64,000 bases of DNA from Hippasteria phrygiana (Eukaryota > Echinodermata > Asteroidea > Valvatida > Goniasteridae), in NCBI GenBank assembly GCA_037893225.1, contig JAZGUH010000531.1, forward strand, positions 1-64,000, given 5' to 3'. Position 1 is the stretch's first letter, and the number at the start of each line of letters is the position of its first letter. This document shows, one piece after another, positions 10,418 to 22,156 of the stretch. The notes beneath the pieces are model-generated. The model made no database searches, was not told where the DNA came from, and saw only the letters and a list, made by a program, of their open reading frames with translations. The position numbers were made by a program, and so were the translations under genes.

Positions 10418-11451
10418 TATACAGTCAGTGCTGCTAGATGTACTCGTCTGTAATTCAATGTCTTACATTTTATTGTAATGTTATATATGTACATATCGGT
10501 GGACTCGAATGGTAATGAATAAGCCAAACCGAAATTACAAAACGACTGCACTGCGCATTGACCGCGTATTCACTCTAGGATAAACCTATGGATAAATACA
10601 GGTTTTTGTGTGCAAGTCAACTGGGACCCTGATAACCAGTTAAAGCAGAGCCGGAACTGTGATCTGTTAAAGATAAGAGAACTTTTTCCCCAGAATTTGA
10701 GGCAGACTTTTGTTTAAATAAATTTTACTGGTACCATCATATCACTTTGGTACTGATAAAAAAGAGCAAAAGGGCGCCCTCAAGTGGGGATAATTTAAGA
10801 CAAGTTTGAAGTTCAGACTTAAGAGCCTTTTTAACGTAGTCTTTTACTCACTTACTTGAAGTAAACAAATTATAGAGGTTACCCCACCAAGCCTTGGGTA
10901 TCCAGGTAGAAATTCCTCTGATTCCTGCCTTGGATTCGACGATAACCACAATTCCACCAAAGGCTCGCCAAAGTCGTCCTTGCCACGCATTATGGAGTAT
11001 AATGCTTTGAATTGCCTCGGTGGAGCATTGGGATAACTATTGCAGCAATGTTTTGTTTCACGCCGATTGGGATCTTCGACCAATAGGGACCAATTGGGTA
11101 ACATCCCATGAACAGGTGTGATTGTCAAGGCAATGGGTCGATCCAGTTCAGGAGACAAACAGATGCATCAACGTCCGGTTTCCATCAATCAATGTTTCAT
11201 ATCTGAACGATCAGAATACCACAAATACCGTAACTGCTTGGAGGATTCCGCGAGATTTGTCCGCCTTTCTTTGGATAAGCAGAGGCGGGGTTTTGTTGTT
11301 TGTTGGAGTGTTTGTTTGTTTGTTTGTTTGTTTTTGTCTTGATGTGTTTTGCATTTAAAGTCTGTTGTTTCTAACCCTCGTCTTTATCATCCCATCGTTA
11401 TACAGCTTATTAGTCGCTATCGTCACTGGCATTGTGAATGTGTGGGTGGCG
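10418..11451. other. no supported gene; (TTTG)n microsatellite
   Basis: Mostly unique DNA. On the minus strand an open frame at 11158-10844 ends near CTTCAA|GTAAGTGAG, a donor-like site, and reads plausibly (for example LYSIMRGKDDFG). It has no clear acceptor or ATG, so I do not call it. A (TTTG)n run lies at about 11305-11335. Confidence 0.3.
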
Positions 11452-11630
11452 GTCCTGGGGGGACGGGGATACGTCCCTCCCCATTATTTGTTTGGGGGGG
11501 GGGGGGCGGACGGCTATGGCATTGTCCCCCCCCCCCCCCCCCATAATTTCCCCTTGTCATATACATTTTATGGGCCCGTCCCCTCCGTCGCCCAACCTTG
11601 ACGAGAAATCGCCGCCGCTAGCTGGGGCTC
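11452..11630. repeat. poly-G/C repeat family 5, copy 1
   Basis: Contains 13 G at 11494-11506 and 17 C at 11526-11542 around GACGGCTATGGCATTGTCC, then TTCCCCTTGTCATATACATT and GAAATCGCCGC. The same words recur at 12890-13020, so this is a duplicated or mobile unit. Its ends are not resolved. Confidence 0.7.
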
Positions 11631-11659
11631 AGGCTTGTTCCATTGGTGACAGCCCGAAG

Positions 11660-12525
11660 GTTCTTTAGTCCGAAGGGTTAATAATCCGAAGGTTCATTAG
11701 TCCGAATGTTCAAAAGTCCGATGGTTCGATAGTTCAAAGGGCCCATTAGTCCGAAAAGAGAATAAGGTTAAATAATCCGAAGGTTCGATAGTCCGAGTCG
11801 ACAATAAGGTTCGATAGTCCGAATTGACAATAAGCCTATTGCCGATTCGGACTATTGGACCTTATTGCCGATTCGGACTATCGGACCTTATTGCCGATTC
11901 GGACTATCGGACCTTATTGCCGATTCGGACTATCGGACCTTATTGCCGATTCGGACTATCGGACCTTATTGCCGATTCGGACTATTGGACCTTATTGCCG
12001 ATTCGGACTATCGGACCTTATTGCCGATTCGGACTATAGGACCTTATATTGCCGATTCGGACTATCGGACCTTATTGCCGATTCGGACTATCGGACCTTA
12101 TTGCCGATTCGGACTATCGGACCTTATTGCCGATTCGGACTATCGGACCTTATTGCCGATTCGGACTATCGGACCTTATTGTCAATTTGAACTATCGGAC
12201 CTTGTCAATTTGGACTATCGAACCTTGTGTGCTTTCGGAATAATTAACCTTCGGACTATTGAACCTTATTTTCGTTTCGGACTTTTGAACCTTCGGACTA
12301 ATTACCGGTAACTTATTCTAAATTCGGACTAACTTTTGAATAAATGAACCTTCGGATTGTCGGCCCTTTGGACCAATGGACCTTCGAAATATCGCATCAA
12401 TGTTCGGATTAACGAACCTTATTTCATTTTCGGACTAACGAACCCCCTCTTATGGTGAATTTGTACGTTCGGAATATCAACCTTCGGATCAATAAACCTT
12501 CGGACAATCGAACCGTCGGACTCCC
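11660..12525. repeat. 26-bp minisatellite with inverted flanks
   Basis: The core 11836-12190 holds about 13 head-to-tail copies of a 26-bp unit (TTATTGCCGATTCGGACTAT plus CGGACC), nearly identical. Both sides are degenerate relatives. The left flank (11660-11835) carries the unit in inverse orientation (GGTTCGATAGTCCGAA, GACAATAAGG) and the right flank (12190-12525) carries forward variants (TTCGGACTAACGAACC). Because 26 is not a multiple of three, all phases are open. These are repeat shadows, not genes. Confidence 0.95.
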
Positions 12526-12783
12526 GGGCGGATCCCGCTCCATTGTATAGCACGTGCACATGCGGGAGAGCAGAAAAAGTCAGTTTAAAAATAAACTTAC
12601 TCACTAAACTCGGCAATAATTCCGCTGAAACTGGGTCTCAAGAGCTGGCCATTGGACAGGCATGTTGTTGAAGAGTTGCTCTTTCCAACAGTATCAAGTT
12701 TTCCCGCCGTTCAATTCACGATCTGACCGAAAAATGTCGTCTTTTGGGACCCAAGTAGTATGGCTGTGGCCATGGTTGGCGAT

Positions 12784-12882
12784 CCGGGGGAGGGGGAGGG
12801 GCGAAGGGGGGAGGGGCGAAGGGGGGGGGGTGGGGGGGCGAAGGGGGGAGGGGCGAAGGGGGGGGAGGGGCGAAGAGGCACA
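12784..12882. repeat. G-rich minisatellite
   Basis: Repeats of GGGGCGAAGGGGGGA and GGGGGAGGGGCGAAG. Strong G-strand bias with many runs of four or more G, so G-quadruplex formation is plausible. Confidence 0.9.
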
Positions 12883-12889
12883 TGCCCCC

Positions 12890-13020
12890 AATATTGTTTG
12901 GGTGGAGGGGACGGCTATGGCAGTGTCCCATCAATATTTTCCCCTTGTCATATACATTCTATGGGCCCCGTCCCCCCCCCCCCCCCCCCCCCCCCCCGCA
13001 GAAATCGCCGCTGCTGCCGT
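12890..13020. repeat. poly-G/C repeat family 5, copy 2
   Basis: Shares GGGGACGGCTATGGCA, TTCCCCTTGTCATATACATT and CGCAGAAATCGCCGCTGC-type words with 11452-11630. A 26-C run lies at 12972-12997. Confidence 0.75.
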
Positions 13021-13394
13021 CAACAATCTGTGTAATGACAAGTGACAACAAGCAATTAAGAGAGAATGTAAAACTTAAAAGTTCTTTCAACTGTTATGCT
13101 CAAAAGCAACGATGATAATGTTGGGCGCTTTGTCTCACTACCACTGTGCGCACATGAATATATGAATTCGCATTAATATCAAAAGGGTCATGAAACACTA
13201 CAGTGGAAAAAGACAGGCCGAGTGTAATGAAGGCTGCATGTTTAGATTGAACTGGAGTTGAGTCATCTAAAATGACAGACAAAACATGCATGTCCACTAG
13301 GTTATCTACGTGTTCTGAACATCAGGAAAAGTATATCCACGGTATTTTAATCGGCTGGTGAATCGATAATTGAGTATCAAAAAATTACAATTTA

Positions 13395-13690
13395 AAGTGC
13401 TGGGAGTGCATTGAGTGCATGGAGTGCATTGAGAAGTCTACATGAGACCATTTCCCATGGAGTGCATTGGACAATCCCCATGGGGTGCATGGGATAAATC
13501 CCATGGCATATGTGGGAAAGTTCCATGGGAAAATTTGGAATCCTTTGGGAAATGACATGGGATTCTAAAATCATTCATGGGAAAAAAACCGAGAGGAATA
13601 TCCCATGCTACATGGTGGCCAATTCAGCATGTAATTCCCATAGGAAAATTTCACGTGGGAATAACATGGGAGATTTTTGTAAGGGAAAAG
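13395..13690. repeat. degenerate CCATGGGA / GAGTGCATTGA repeat
   Basis: Begins with tandem GAGTGCATTGAGTGCATGGA, then many self-complementary or near-palindromic TCCCATGG / CCATGGGA words in both orientations up to about 13680. The array is too degenerate for a fixed period. Confidence 0.7.
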
Positions 13691-14759
13691 TCATTTGCGA
13701 ATACGCCATACTGGCTGCTTTGCGCATACTGCAGTAGCCAATGCACTTGAGCTGTCATGGAAAATCGCCCTCTAACGTCTTTTCAACGACTGTTTCGCAC
13801 AACCCCAACAATTGTACAGATACCAAAAATTCATGTCCCTCCAAGGCTCTTAAAAACAAATCCGCAATTTTCAAAGTCCAATCATTTTTCCCCCAGCACA
13901 CCTGAAAAAATAGTCCACGAAGAGGGGGATTGACCGGCTTCTCCACACCTGGAGCCGCGGGGGCTCCGCATCGCTTTTCTGGTTCTCGATGGCGGGGAAT
14001 TGGTACACCATCCTTCAATCTCGTCTTTGCCTTTGAGCTACTTCGCAGAAAGGAGTAACTTATCGCCTCCAGTCCATTTCGATTGCTTGATGCACTCTGT
14101 TATTATGTCAACCATTCAAGAAGGTTTTGGCAAGAAGTCGCCCACTGAGGCAGGAAACTGGCCGAAGGAAGAGTCAAAATGGAATCTACCCTCGATGGAA
14201 TCTACCCTCTGAGGAACTAGTGAACAATGAGCTAGATGATTGAGTCATTCACCTGTAAACCCCCTGCCTTCTGATTATTTTTTTCCGCTGGAACTATCCA
14301 TGAACCAAAACGAAACAGTGAGGAGATGTCTGATCGGAGATCTCTTCCTCCTTCACCAGCTTCAATCAAATTGAGCGATGTTTCAAACCGTTTTGTTTCC
14401 AGATTGTTACGGCACATTGGCGTGGATACTTTGAAAAAATCCTACTTCATGCAATGAGAATTCTTCAACCGCAAAATCGAAAAGTTATGTTAATTTTGTC
14501 TTGATGGCGGTTTAGTCTGAATGTCATTGATCCCAGAAGAATCTTCCTCGAAGGCTAAAAGATGTTTACCTTTTTAGAAAGAGTGGTTTCCTTTTTTGTT
14601 TAATCTTGACATATTTTCCCAAGGATGGTGTATCTATTATTCTAAAATTAACCACTTTTCTTTCAAATTACAAGAAGAGTTCTTCAACTGATCCAAATAT
14701 AGCCTATAGGCAAAGATGGCAAATTAATACGAATGCGTCAGGCTTATAGCCGACTTAAA
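13691..14759. other. no supported gene
   Basis: Moderate-GC unique DNA. Minus-strand open frames exist (14018-13755; 14417-14232 from a true ATG), but none matches a known family or has paired splice sites, so they are not called. Confidence 0.35.
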
Positions 14760-15015
14760 CTTGATATTTTTAACGAGACCGAATCGATCTAATCCAATCC
14801 GACTCGAGCCGAGAACAGCCGAGCTGTGCCGACCTCAAATACAAAAAAAAAAAAATACAAAAAAATAAACACAGCCGAGTCGAGCCGAGCCGAGTCGAGC
14901 CGAGCCGAGCCGAGCCGAGCCGAGCCGAGCCGAGCCGAGCCGAGCCGAGCCGAGCCGAGCCGAGCCGAGTCGAGTCGAGCCAAACCGAGCCCAGTCGACT
15001 CGAGAGAACGACTAG
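14760..15015. repeat. (CGAGC)n pentamer array
   Basis: The core at about 14873-14980 is an almost pure CGAGC pentamer array with a few CGAGT variants. The flanks carry degenerate GACTCGAGCCGAG words and a short A-rich gap at 14845-14868. Open frames of Ser-Arg-Ala-Glu on one strand and Leu-Gly-Ser-Ala on the other are repeat products. Confidence 0.95.
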
Positions 15016-15527
15016 AGATCGGATCTAACCCGAGTTGACACTTACCGATGCAAGTCAAGAAAAACCTAGTGAAAAATATAGAAAAAAATTAAACATTAAA
15101 AATCAGCATAGTTGAAAAAGAATGAAATAACAAAATTGAAATAACTAGTAACAAATTTGACACATTTATTATTCAGCCAAAATGATACGGTACTGCATAA
15201 CATCAAGTCGACCAAATCACACAGATCTTTGAATTTCCCTTCAAGCAACACTCACGCATGATATCTATAAGTGGTCGGAACACATTCTGTTTGCCAAATT
15301 AATCTCTCCGCACATCCAGCCTCTAGCTTGGTTTGGTCTGCAGGTAATCACCATACTATTATTGTCCATTACTGGCATCTGTAATTAGACAGACATGACC
15401 TTTTGAAGATGGTATAAACTGTCTCTCATCAGGATGGAAAAAATCATAGGGCTTTTAAAACACTACATGAAAATATCCCATGTGTTTGTCCATAGGGCAG
15501 CCTTGGCGTTTACTGAGAAGTATCCAA
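15016..15527. other. no gene seen
   Basis: AT-rich unique sequence without recognisable features. Confidence 0.4.
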
Positions 15528-15662
15528 GGGGGGGGGGGGGGGGGGGGGGGGTGGGCTGGGCTGGGGGAGGGATGGGGGAGGGATATGGGGGGGGGGGGTG
15601 GGGGAGGGATGGGGGAGGGATGGGGGGAGGGGTGCGCTGGGGGAGGGGTGCTGGGGGGGGAG
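15528..15662. repeat. poly-G tract and GGGGGAGGGAT minisatellite
   Basis: A 24-G run (15528-15551) is followed by imperfect GGGGGAGGGAT(G) repeats. All G runs are on one strand, so this is a strong G-quadruplex candidate. The remainder to about 15840 has related GGGGGGA words. Confidence 0.9.
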
Positions 15663-15839
15663 GTGGGACATTTCCCCACCGGCTGCATTTCGGGCGTCAT
15701 AAAAAGCACAAACCATAGTGTTTTTAAGACGGTTCAGACGTTGTTTGCCCTCCCTGGCACAAAAAGCTGGATACGCTATACTGGGGGGATGTGAATGTCC
15801 GGCCCCTTGTGGAAATCATATCTCCCCACAACAAAAAAT

Positions 15840-17439
15840 TGAAACCAGCAATCGTTTGGATTCAACTTTACTCGTATACTTGTGAGACGTATGTGATATT
15901 TGGACAATGTGGTTCATAGTAAGATATAACGAGCTTTACCGAATGGTGTGACAGTTTTATACGGCCATAGTGCAATCCTTTGTCACAGGATTGCACTATT
16001 TTCCCTAAAAATGTTTGCAAATTGTCAGCATCTGCACGTTTTATTTGAATTAGATAACATTTTCCTTTTTGTGGAAAGGGGTCGTGTCCATCAACATTTT
16101 GCAAATATAACAAAACAATTTGTTTTCAAATATCAGGGAAAGCCGCCCCGCCCCCCCAACAAAATGCTTAGCGTCGTGCCTTTGCTGGAAGGAGCCCCTC
16201 CCCGACTTGTAATTCTATTTGCCAAGATGGCCACACAGTTGTTTTTGTTTTCAAAAGGGCTTCTGCCAACATGGACTCTACAAAGTCTATTTTTCAAATG
16301 CAGTAGTTCAGTTGGAAGGGATTTCCTCAAAACCGTTTCATGGATTTTGTTTGGTGAAAAGATGAACAGAATAACGAGCATTTTTATAAGGGAAGCGGGC
16401 GGGACGCTCAACTCCGATTCTGACAATGATGCTTCTGTTTATATCAAGAGCCATTCCTACTGTTTATCCAATCAACAATCAATCACTGGCAGGGAAGGCA
16501 GGAAGTAATTAGCGGTCTTAATTTCTCCACCTTTCTATAAAAAAGATACTCTTTATATAATTGATTTAATGTCAAATGTATATGGTCTTTGTAGATCCAC
16601 TTACCATAGTCAAGCACCACCAAGCACCATGTCCGTTGTGAAATCTGATTCAATTACAATTTTCCACCTGTTCCTAATGTTCTGGCAAGACAAGTGACAC
16701 CTACTTATAAAAATACCAAAGGCCGTGATTATCATAATATAAATCTGTGTGATGGTATTACGTCTCGTATGAATGCAACACGGCCTAATAATTTACAGAA
16801 AAAAAGTATGTTAATATAAAAAAAACCGGCACGCTTACGATTTGTAGGTCTACAATATAAACATAGGCCTAATTGTGTTTAATCTGATTTGATTTTTTCA
16901 AATAGTATCGAAAGCAATAGTATGATGAGGAAAACAGGAGAAATCAAAAGACTTATTTCCGTTGTGTTCCTCGTAATATATGAAATGTAGAATTACAATT
17001 ACATCACAATAAGAATTACTCAAGAATGAAAAGCAGTCAAGAAACACGAGGACAAAAACCAGTTAACGCCAGACTACATTTAGACTGGGACATAAAAAGG
17101 GTATTGTAAAAATAGCAATAATGTAGTTCGTCGCTTTAGAAATAGATCATATCTCCAAATCTGTGCTAAATAGAGGTCTTTATTGATCCATATGGCAGTG
17201 TATGTTTGTATATTGGCCGTATACACGAACTTGCAATTACAAAAAGTGAACGCATGCTCCTCTGCACTAGCAGGTATTTGTCTTAGAATCATGAACACTA
17301 TAGGCGCACATCAAGTACATGGGGGAACTAACATGACTAAGATATCAATCACATGTTGTACCTGGTATGCGTAATGCAGCAGTAACATAGGTCTACAGAC
17401 GATGTGCCTACTGACGTCACGTGTTTACCTCTATCAATA
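15840..17439. other. no supported gene; one small hairpin
   Basis: A hairpin with 12-bp perfect arms (TAGTGCAATCCT / AGGATTGCACTA) lies at 15968-15998. An open frame of about 185 codons on the plus strand (15948-16508) starts at GTG, lacks any recognised motif and is judged chance. The rest is AT-rich unique DNA. Confidence 0.4.
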
Positions 17440-17600
17440 TAGGTTTAGGAGTGACATTGCAGGTCAGCTCGCCTTTGAATTATGTGACCATTGACGTCAG
17501 CCTTAACCAAATTCATGCAAAACACTATGCGTACACATATACCGCCGGGCACATTTGGTTTCGATGTAAACAAAGTGCACATGGTCTATATATAGGTCTG
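17440..17600. mobile_element. hairpin MITE family 2, copy 2 (empty site)
   Basis: Matches 3890-4043 plus 4343-4380: TTTAGGAGTGAC, TTTGAATTATGTGACC, TTCATGCAAAACACTATGCG, GATGTAAACAAAGTGCACATG. At 17579-17583 it has a single ACATG where the other copy carries the 299-bp insertion. Confidence 0.8.
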
Positions 17601-17639
17601 AAGATTTGGATAATGTATTGAAGATTTATCCTCTATTGA

Positions 17640-17775
17640 GATCAGGATCCAGGACAACCATAAGGGTGATGGGGCCGGCAAGCTGGAGCGTGGCTGGCCC
17701 TGCCACCTTTGTTGTATACATTTACCTGAGGTTGCTTTGAGCCTTGTATTGAGCGTCTTTCATTAAAAAACAACC
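17640..17775 (+). repeat. SINE family B body, truncated copy
   Basis: Matches the 3' half of 47665-47960: CAGGAYCCAGGACAACC..AAGGGTGATGGGG, TGTTGTATACATTTACCTGAGGT and GCTTTGAGCCTTGTATTGAG. It ends in an A-rich tail (AAAAAACAACCAAACAAAC). The tRNA-like head is missing. Confidence 0.65.
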
Positions 17776-17827
17776 AAACAAACAAAAACATGCTTGAGTA
17801 CATGCTCTAGGCCTTTTATGTCCTGGT

Positions 17828-18421
17828 TACCGTACTATTTTGGCGTCTCCCAAATTGTCAGTATCTTTGTTCGGGTGGGCGCTAGTCATAAGCCATAAAC
17901 CCAGAATGCCGTATAGCCAGGGATCAATGATGAGGATAAGGAAGTCACCGAGTTATCCCAACAATGTCGCTTCCCAGGTTGTATCGTAAAATTAGGTGTG
18001 ATCCCTGGCTATACGGCATTCTGGGTTATGACTTCTGACTAGCGCCCACCTGAACAAAGATACTTACAATTTGGGAGACCGCCAACATAGGGCAAGATAG
18101 CTCAGTTGGTAGAGCGCCGGTACGGTAACCCGGTGGTCGCATGTTCCAATCCCGCTCCTGCCAGTTTCTTTGTTCACTTTGAAAATGTATTCAAATTTAC
18201 CTAGTCAGTTTCCCTTGTGGATTGTTTGACGAATTATAAGTTAAAAAGTCGTATCCTCATTGAGTGATCCCCACAATGTCGCTTCCCGGGTTGTATCGTA
18301 AAATTGGGTGTGGTCCCTGGCTATATGGCATTCTGGGTTTATGGCTTATGACTAGCGCCCACCCGAACAAAGATACTGACAATTTGGGAGACGCCAAAAT
18401 AGTACGGTAACCAGGAGGTCG
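17828..18421. repeat. inverted-repeat cluster
   Basis: The left arm 17822-17926 (TACCGTACTATTTTGGCGTC...) is the near-perfect inverse of 18312-18421 over about 100 bp, sharing GGGCGCTAGTCATAAGCC and CCCAGAATGCCGTATAGCC words. A third, partial copy at 17998-18086 has the orientation of the right arm. The arms end in GTACGGTAACC, where SINE sequence begins. Confidence 0.8.
18091..18190 (+). repeat. tRNA-derived SINE family A, with A and B boxes
   Basis: A perfect A-box TAGCTCAGTTGG (18098-18109) and B-box-like GTTCCAATCCC (18143-18153) mark an internal Pol III promoter. The D arm GCTC..GAGC pairs and the acceptor-like ends GGCAAGA/TCCTGCC nearly pair, but the anticodon loop is too long and the T stem is mispaired. 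It is therefore a tRNA-derived SINE head and not a working tRNA. The body CAGTTTCTTTGTTCACTTTG follows. Confidence 0.8.
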
Positions 18422-18480
18422 GAGGTTCGAATCTTGCTCCTGCCAGTTTTCGTTGTTCACTTTGAACATTTATTCAAATT
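18402..18480 (+). repeat. SINE family A, 5'-truncated copy
   Basis: GTACGGTAACC, a perfect B-box GGTTCGAATCT (18424-18434), CTCCTGCCAGTTTTCGTTGT. The A-box part is replaced by the inverted-repeat arm. Confidence 0.75.
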
Positions 18481-18499
18481 TACCTAGTCAGTTTCCCTT

Positions 18500-19479
18500 G
18501 TGGATTGTTCCCTTGACGAATAATAAATTAAATAAGCAACTTTTAAAAACAAATGTAGAGCAATGCATAATTATCAATAAAGAAGATCAAAGTAAAAATT
18601 GTAATCCTAATTAAATTTTGTAATGCAATGTCACTATTTCCATACATTCTTCAAGTACATTATTACTGATTGTCTTCATTGTGAATAAATAGACGCATTT
18701 GTATAACTTGCAAGTATTATTTATTGCCAAAAAGGATTCGCTATGTTGTATTCGTCTAAAGCAATCAATTTTATTTTTTACTATCCACTATTATAAACAC
18801 ACCGCAGCTACATGGTACAGAGGTTGTCTAGTTTCAGTAGCGAGAGAATATATCTAAACTGACACGCATCATATTTCTCTTAAATTACCGGAGAAGGTGG
18901 AATTTAAATTCCTGTTTGCTTCAAGAATGTCATTAGGCTCATAGTGCAACGGGATGGAGGGAGTCAAATGCTTGGGTAGCGCCATAATTCGTTACCTTCC
19001 CAAGGGCGTATTGAAGGCTTGAGTCTTTCTCCTAATCTGCCATCATTTTCCCTCGGGCCACTGACGCTAATTTTCTGCTGCTGCTCACAAAATGTGTACA
19101 AGCACCGTGTCATCATGTGGGCCTAAAGGTGATATATCGGCGCTGATTAGAACATGTTTAGTCTGTTACTTATACCGAAGGGTTCACGAAGACTTCATGT
19201 GAACATACAGGAGATATACCTGTAGTGTCCCTTTGGGTACTGTCAGAAGTGGCCGTATCCGTAGTTGCAACGCGATTTGATGAGCTGGCTTATGTGGTCA
19301 TGATCGTCCATTGTGGAATTCAGTTGTTGAGTAAGCCTTACCAAACTTGCCTTGATTTCCAATATGACTGAAGCGTCTGTGTGGCACTAATTGCATGTTG
19401 AGACTTAAATGTAGCCCGGGACTCACACCTCTGTACCTAAATGTAGCCTAACCCAACAGCAGCGGAACACTTTAAAGTG
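18500..19479. other. no gene seen
   Basis: AT-rich unique DNA. No feature supported. Confidence 0.4.
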
Positions 19480-19545
19480 GGGTGGTGGGCCGTGTGGGGG
19501 TGGGGGGGGGGGGGGGGGGGCGCCGGTGCCGGTGCCGGTGCCGGT
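19480..19545. repeat. poly-G tract and GGTGCC repeats
   Basis: A 19-G run (19502-19520) is followed by four GGTGCC hexamers (CGCCGGTGCCGGTGCC...). The following 150 bp resembles other poly-G element interiors (AAAAGTGGGGG words). Confidence 0.9.
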
Positions 19546-22048
19546 CGGCTGCTGCCCTTTTCTATATTTTTCTTGTGCGGAACTGCCAAAAGTGGGGGTG
19601 CCATTTCCCCCAATTGGAAAAAGTGGGGGAGCATTCCCCGTATTGAATGCCCCGTATGTATGTTGTCTACATTTAATAAGCAGATACCTCTGTATTTGAC
19701 TTCCAGCTTTGGGGGCCGGAAGTCTTCCCGGAAGTATGTTCTTATCAACTGTAGACGAAAAGAAGCCAAAATCACGTACGAACGACGCTGCGTTAATAAG
19801 GCTGGGGCAGCAAATTATCTGGGGACAAAGATATTGACGGCTATGATCAAATCAATCATTCTCTCTATTTAACTGATGAAATTCATTTTCGAATTTTTGA
19901 CACGTTGATCCTGTTTCCTGTTTGACGACACGCTGCTTTCAGCATGCTGAGACGTTTCCAGGAAAGCTGAATCAGTGTCCAAATAAGCTATGTCATTCAA
20001 TTCCTCTAGAATTTGGTCCAGTTTACGACTTCAATTCCAAGAATTCACTGAATTAAAACCAATGCTTTAATAAGGGGCAAAAAGAAATAGGATTTTGGAC
20101 CACAGATATATACAGTAACTCGGCGTAGGCCTGTTCCAGCAGTTAATTCTACGCTTACGATCTCCGCGTGCTCGGCGGAATGCTTGCCGAACAGACGGAT
20201 AGAAAGAAAATAATCTTCGAATACATCTGTTTCGAAGGCGTACCACATACATCGTTTTTAAGTTTAGCAAAGCCACGATTGAACCAATATACGATAAATC
20301 ATTACAAAATACTTCTAAGAAGGGCTTTTGAGGATCAGCAATTTGAAACGATCAATAATTGTCACTACTGTAAAGCTTGAAAGTCGTTAAAAAAGGATGG
20401 TCGTAAACGCCGCCATAGTCTACATTACCAAGATCATTTCCACCAGTAGTTTAATAAGATACATTTGTCTTTCAGATGCGTTTCTGGCACTGTAAGAGGA
20501 CTTTAAATACTACAATAATTCAGACATGAAAACACAGAAAAGTGTGGTTGGTTCCTTTTTATCTAGAAATTGCGCAGTCATCTCGTAGATTAATGTTGTT
20601 CCTTTGCTTTTTTGTTCGGATCCTCATGCAACCCTTTCTGGTTTGGGCAAATTCTTTTTTAAAGTGGCGGCAAAAGAGCCTCCGTCCATTTCACATAGAT
20701 CAAAAGCAGTAAGCACAGCACAACAATTACGTAATATGTCGAAAATAATTCGAGACGAACAACTGCAGAACATCATGGGGTTATTTTCAACAATTTATTT
20801 CTCAGGGTCAGTAGATGTTGGCAATTCGTTTCAGTTTGATTGAGATACACTTTAACATTTTTTTCCATAATGAATTGTACACTCATCGGCACACTTACAT
20901 TTTACATTATTAAAACACAAACATAACATTAAACCAATTCCGATCGTACACACGCACTATGCTACTAATGTTTTTGTATTAATAAAAAAGGATTGGATAA
21001 ATTGTTTGGTAATACTGTTAAAAACAACTTTGATAGAGATGTTTCCTTCATCTTAGATACTAGAGGCAAGTGTGACATTTCAAATTTGGATTGAAACTCG
21101 AGCATAGCATCAAGTAAAACGCCAGAGGTGCAATGAAATGAATGTAATCCATAGCCATATGTACAACATTACGGATCTCCGAAGTCAAAGTGAAGAATTT
21201 AATAGCTAATCGGTTATTGAAACCCTAACAGCCCAAGCCTTTTTACTAGAATCCTTCCCTAACCACACAAACTCCAACACTGTGTAGTAAACCAATAGCA
21301 CATTCTTTGTACTTAGACAAAATCAGGGCATCAAGTCCCATGCAAAGTGATGGTGCCAAGGCTCTACAGTACCCAATCACACAACATTCAACACAATAGG
21401 GTGTTTGATTTTGGCAGGTTAGGGAAGGTTAGGGTTAAGATACTAAAATTTCATGGGCAGGATGCTCAGGTTTTAGAAAAATGAAACAAAAGGCCCTCAA
21501 ACACGGTCCTTGGTACAGTGTTGAGTTAGATTATGACAAACCTGTTCTTGCCAGTTATGTTCGCATGGCTCACAATCGGCCGGAACAACCACCGCTATCA
21601 GATGGAATAGTTGATATACCTGGTTGACAGGACCCTCTATACCACCATAGTATTTCTTACTTTTGGTATACAGATGAATTTAACATTTGCCATAAAATCT
21701 CCGAAACAATAAAGTGTTGTGCCACCACCAAGCAGTATAAACGCATACTGACTGACAGACTACGCTAACTACCAAAAGAAACAATTTCAACATTTAGATG
21801 TAACTTTGGGTAACTGATAAATACAATTTAAAAATCTCAGAAATTGTCAGACTCAATGTGGTCATACACTCATGTAAGACTGAGGTTTTAAAATTTAAGT
21901 TTCGTCTCCGAAAGAAAATTTGGACAACGGTAACTTTTAAATAGCTACTAGAGGTTTTGCACAAAAGGTATAGGTACAATATCATACTTATAGTCATTCT
22001 AATCACAATGTAACCATGGAAACGCTGCAGTGCTATCGAAACATAGGA
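19546..22048. other. no gene seen
   Basis: Unique, AT-rich. Short open frames only. Two opposed GGTTAGGG/CCCTAACC words near 21230 and 21420 are not telomeric arrays. Confidence 0.4.
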
Positions 22049-22156
22049 ATGAATGTTTGTTTGTTTGTTTGTTTGTTTGATTTTTAGTTAATTGTTTGGG
22101 GGGTGGGGGCTGGGGGCTGGGGGCTGGGGGCTGGGGGCTGGGGGCTGGGGGCTGGG
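22049..22156. repeat. (GTTT)n and (GGGGGCT)n simple repeats
   Basis: A (GTTT)n run at about 22052-22080, then seven or so copies of GGGGGCT (22105-22154). Confidence 0.95.

Noticed and set aside
11824..12311. Overlapping open frames of up to 148 codons
   Set aside because: They are translations of the 26-bp minisatellite in different phases and show the repeat period, not protein constraint.
12662..13045. Gly/Arg-rich and Pro-rich open frames
   Set aside because: Produced by the G-rich minisatellite and the poly-C run.
14789..15058. Ser-Arg-Ala-Glu or Leu-Gly-Ser-Ala repeat protein
   Set aside because: A pentamer repeat read in frame; no unique coding sequence attached.
15948..16508. 186-codon open frame on the plus strand
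   Set aside because: It starts at GTG, has no recognisable motif or splice signals, and lies in AT-rich unique DNA.
18091..18164. Functional tRNA gene
   Set aside because: The A and B boxes are good and the D arm pairs, but the anticodon loop is too long, the T stem is mispaired and related copies carry the same SINE tail.
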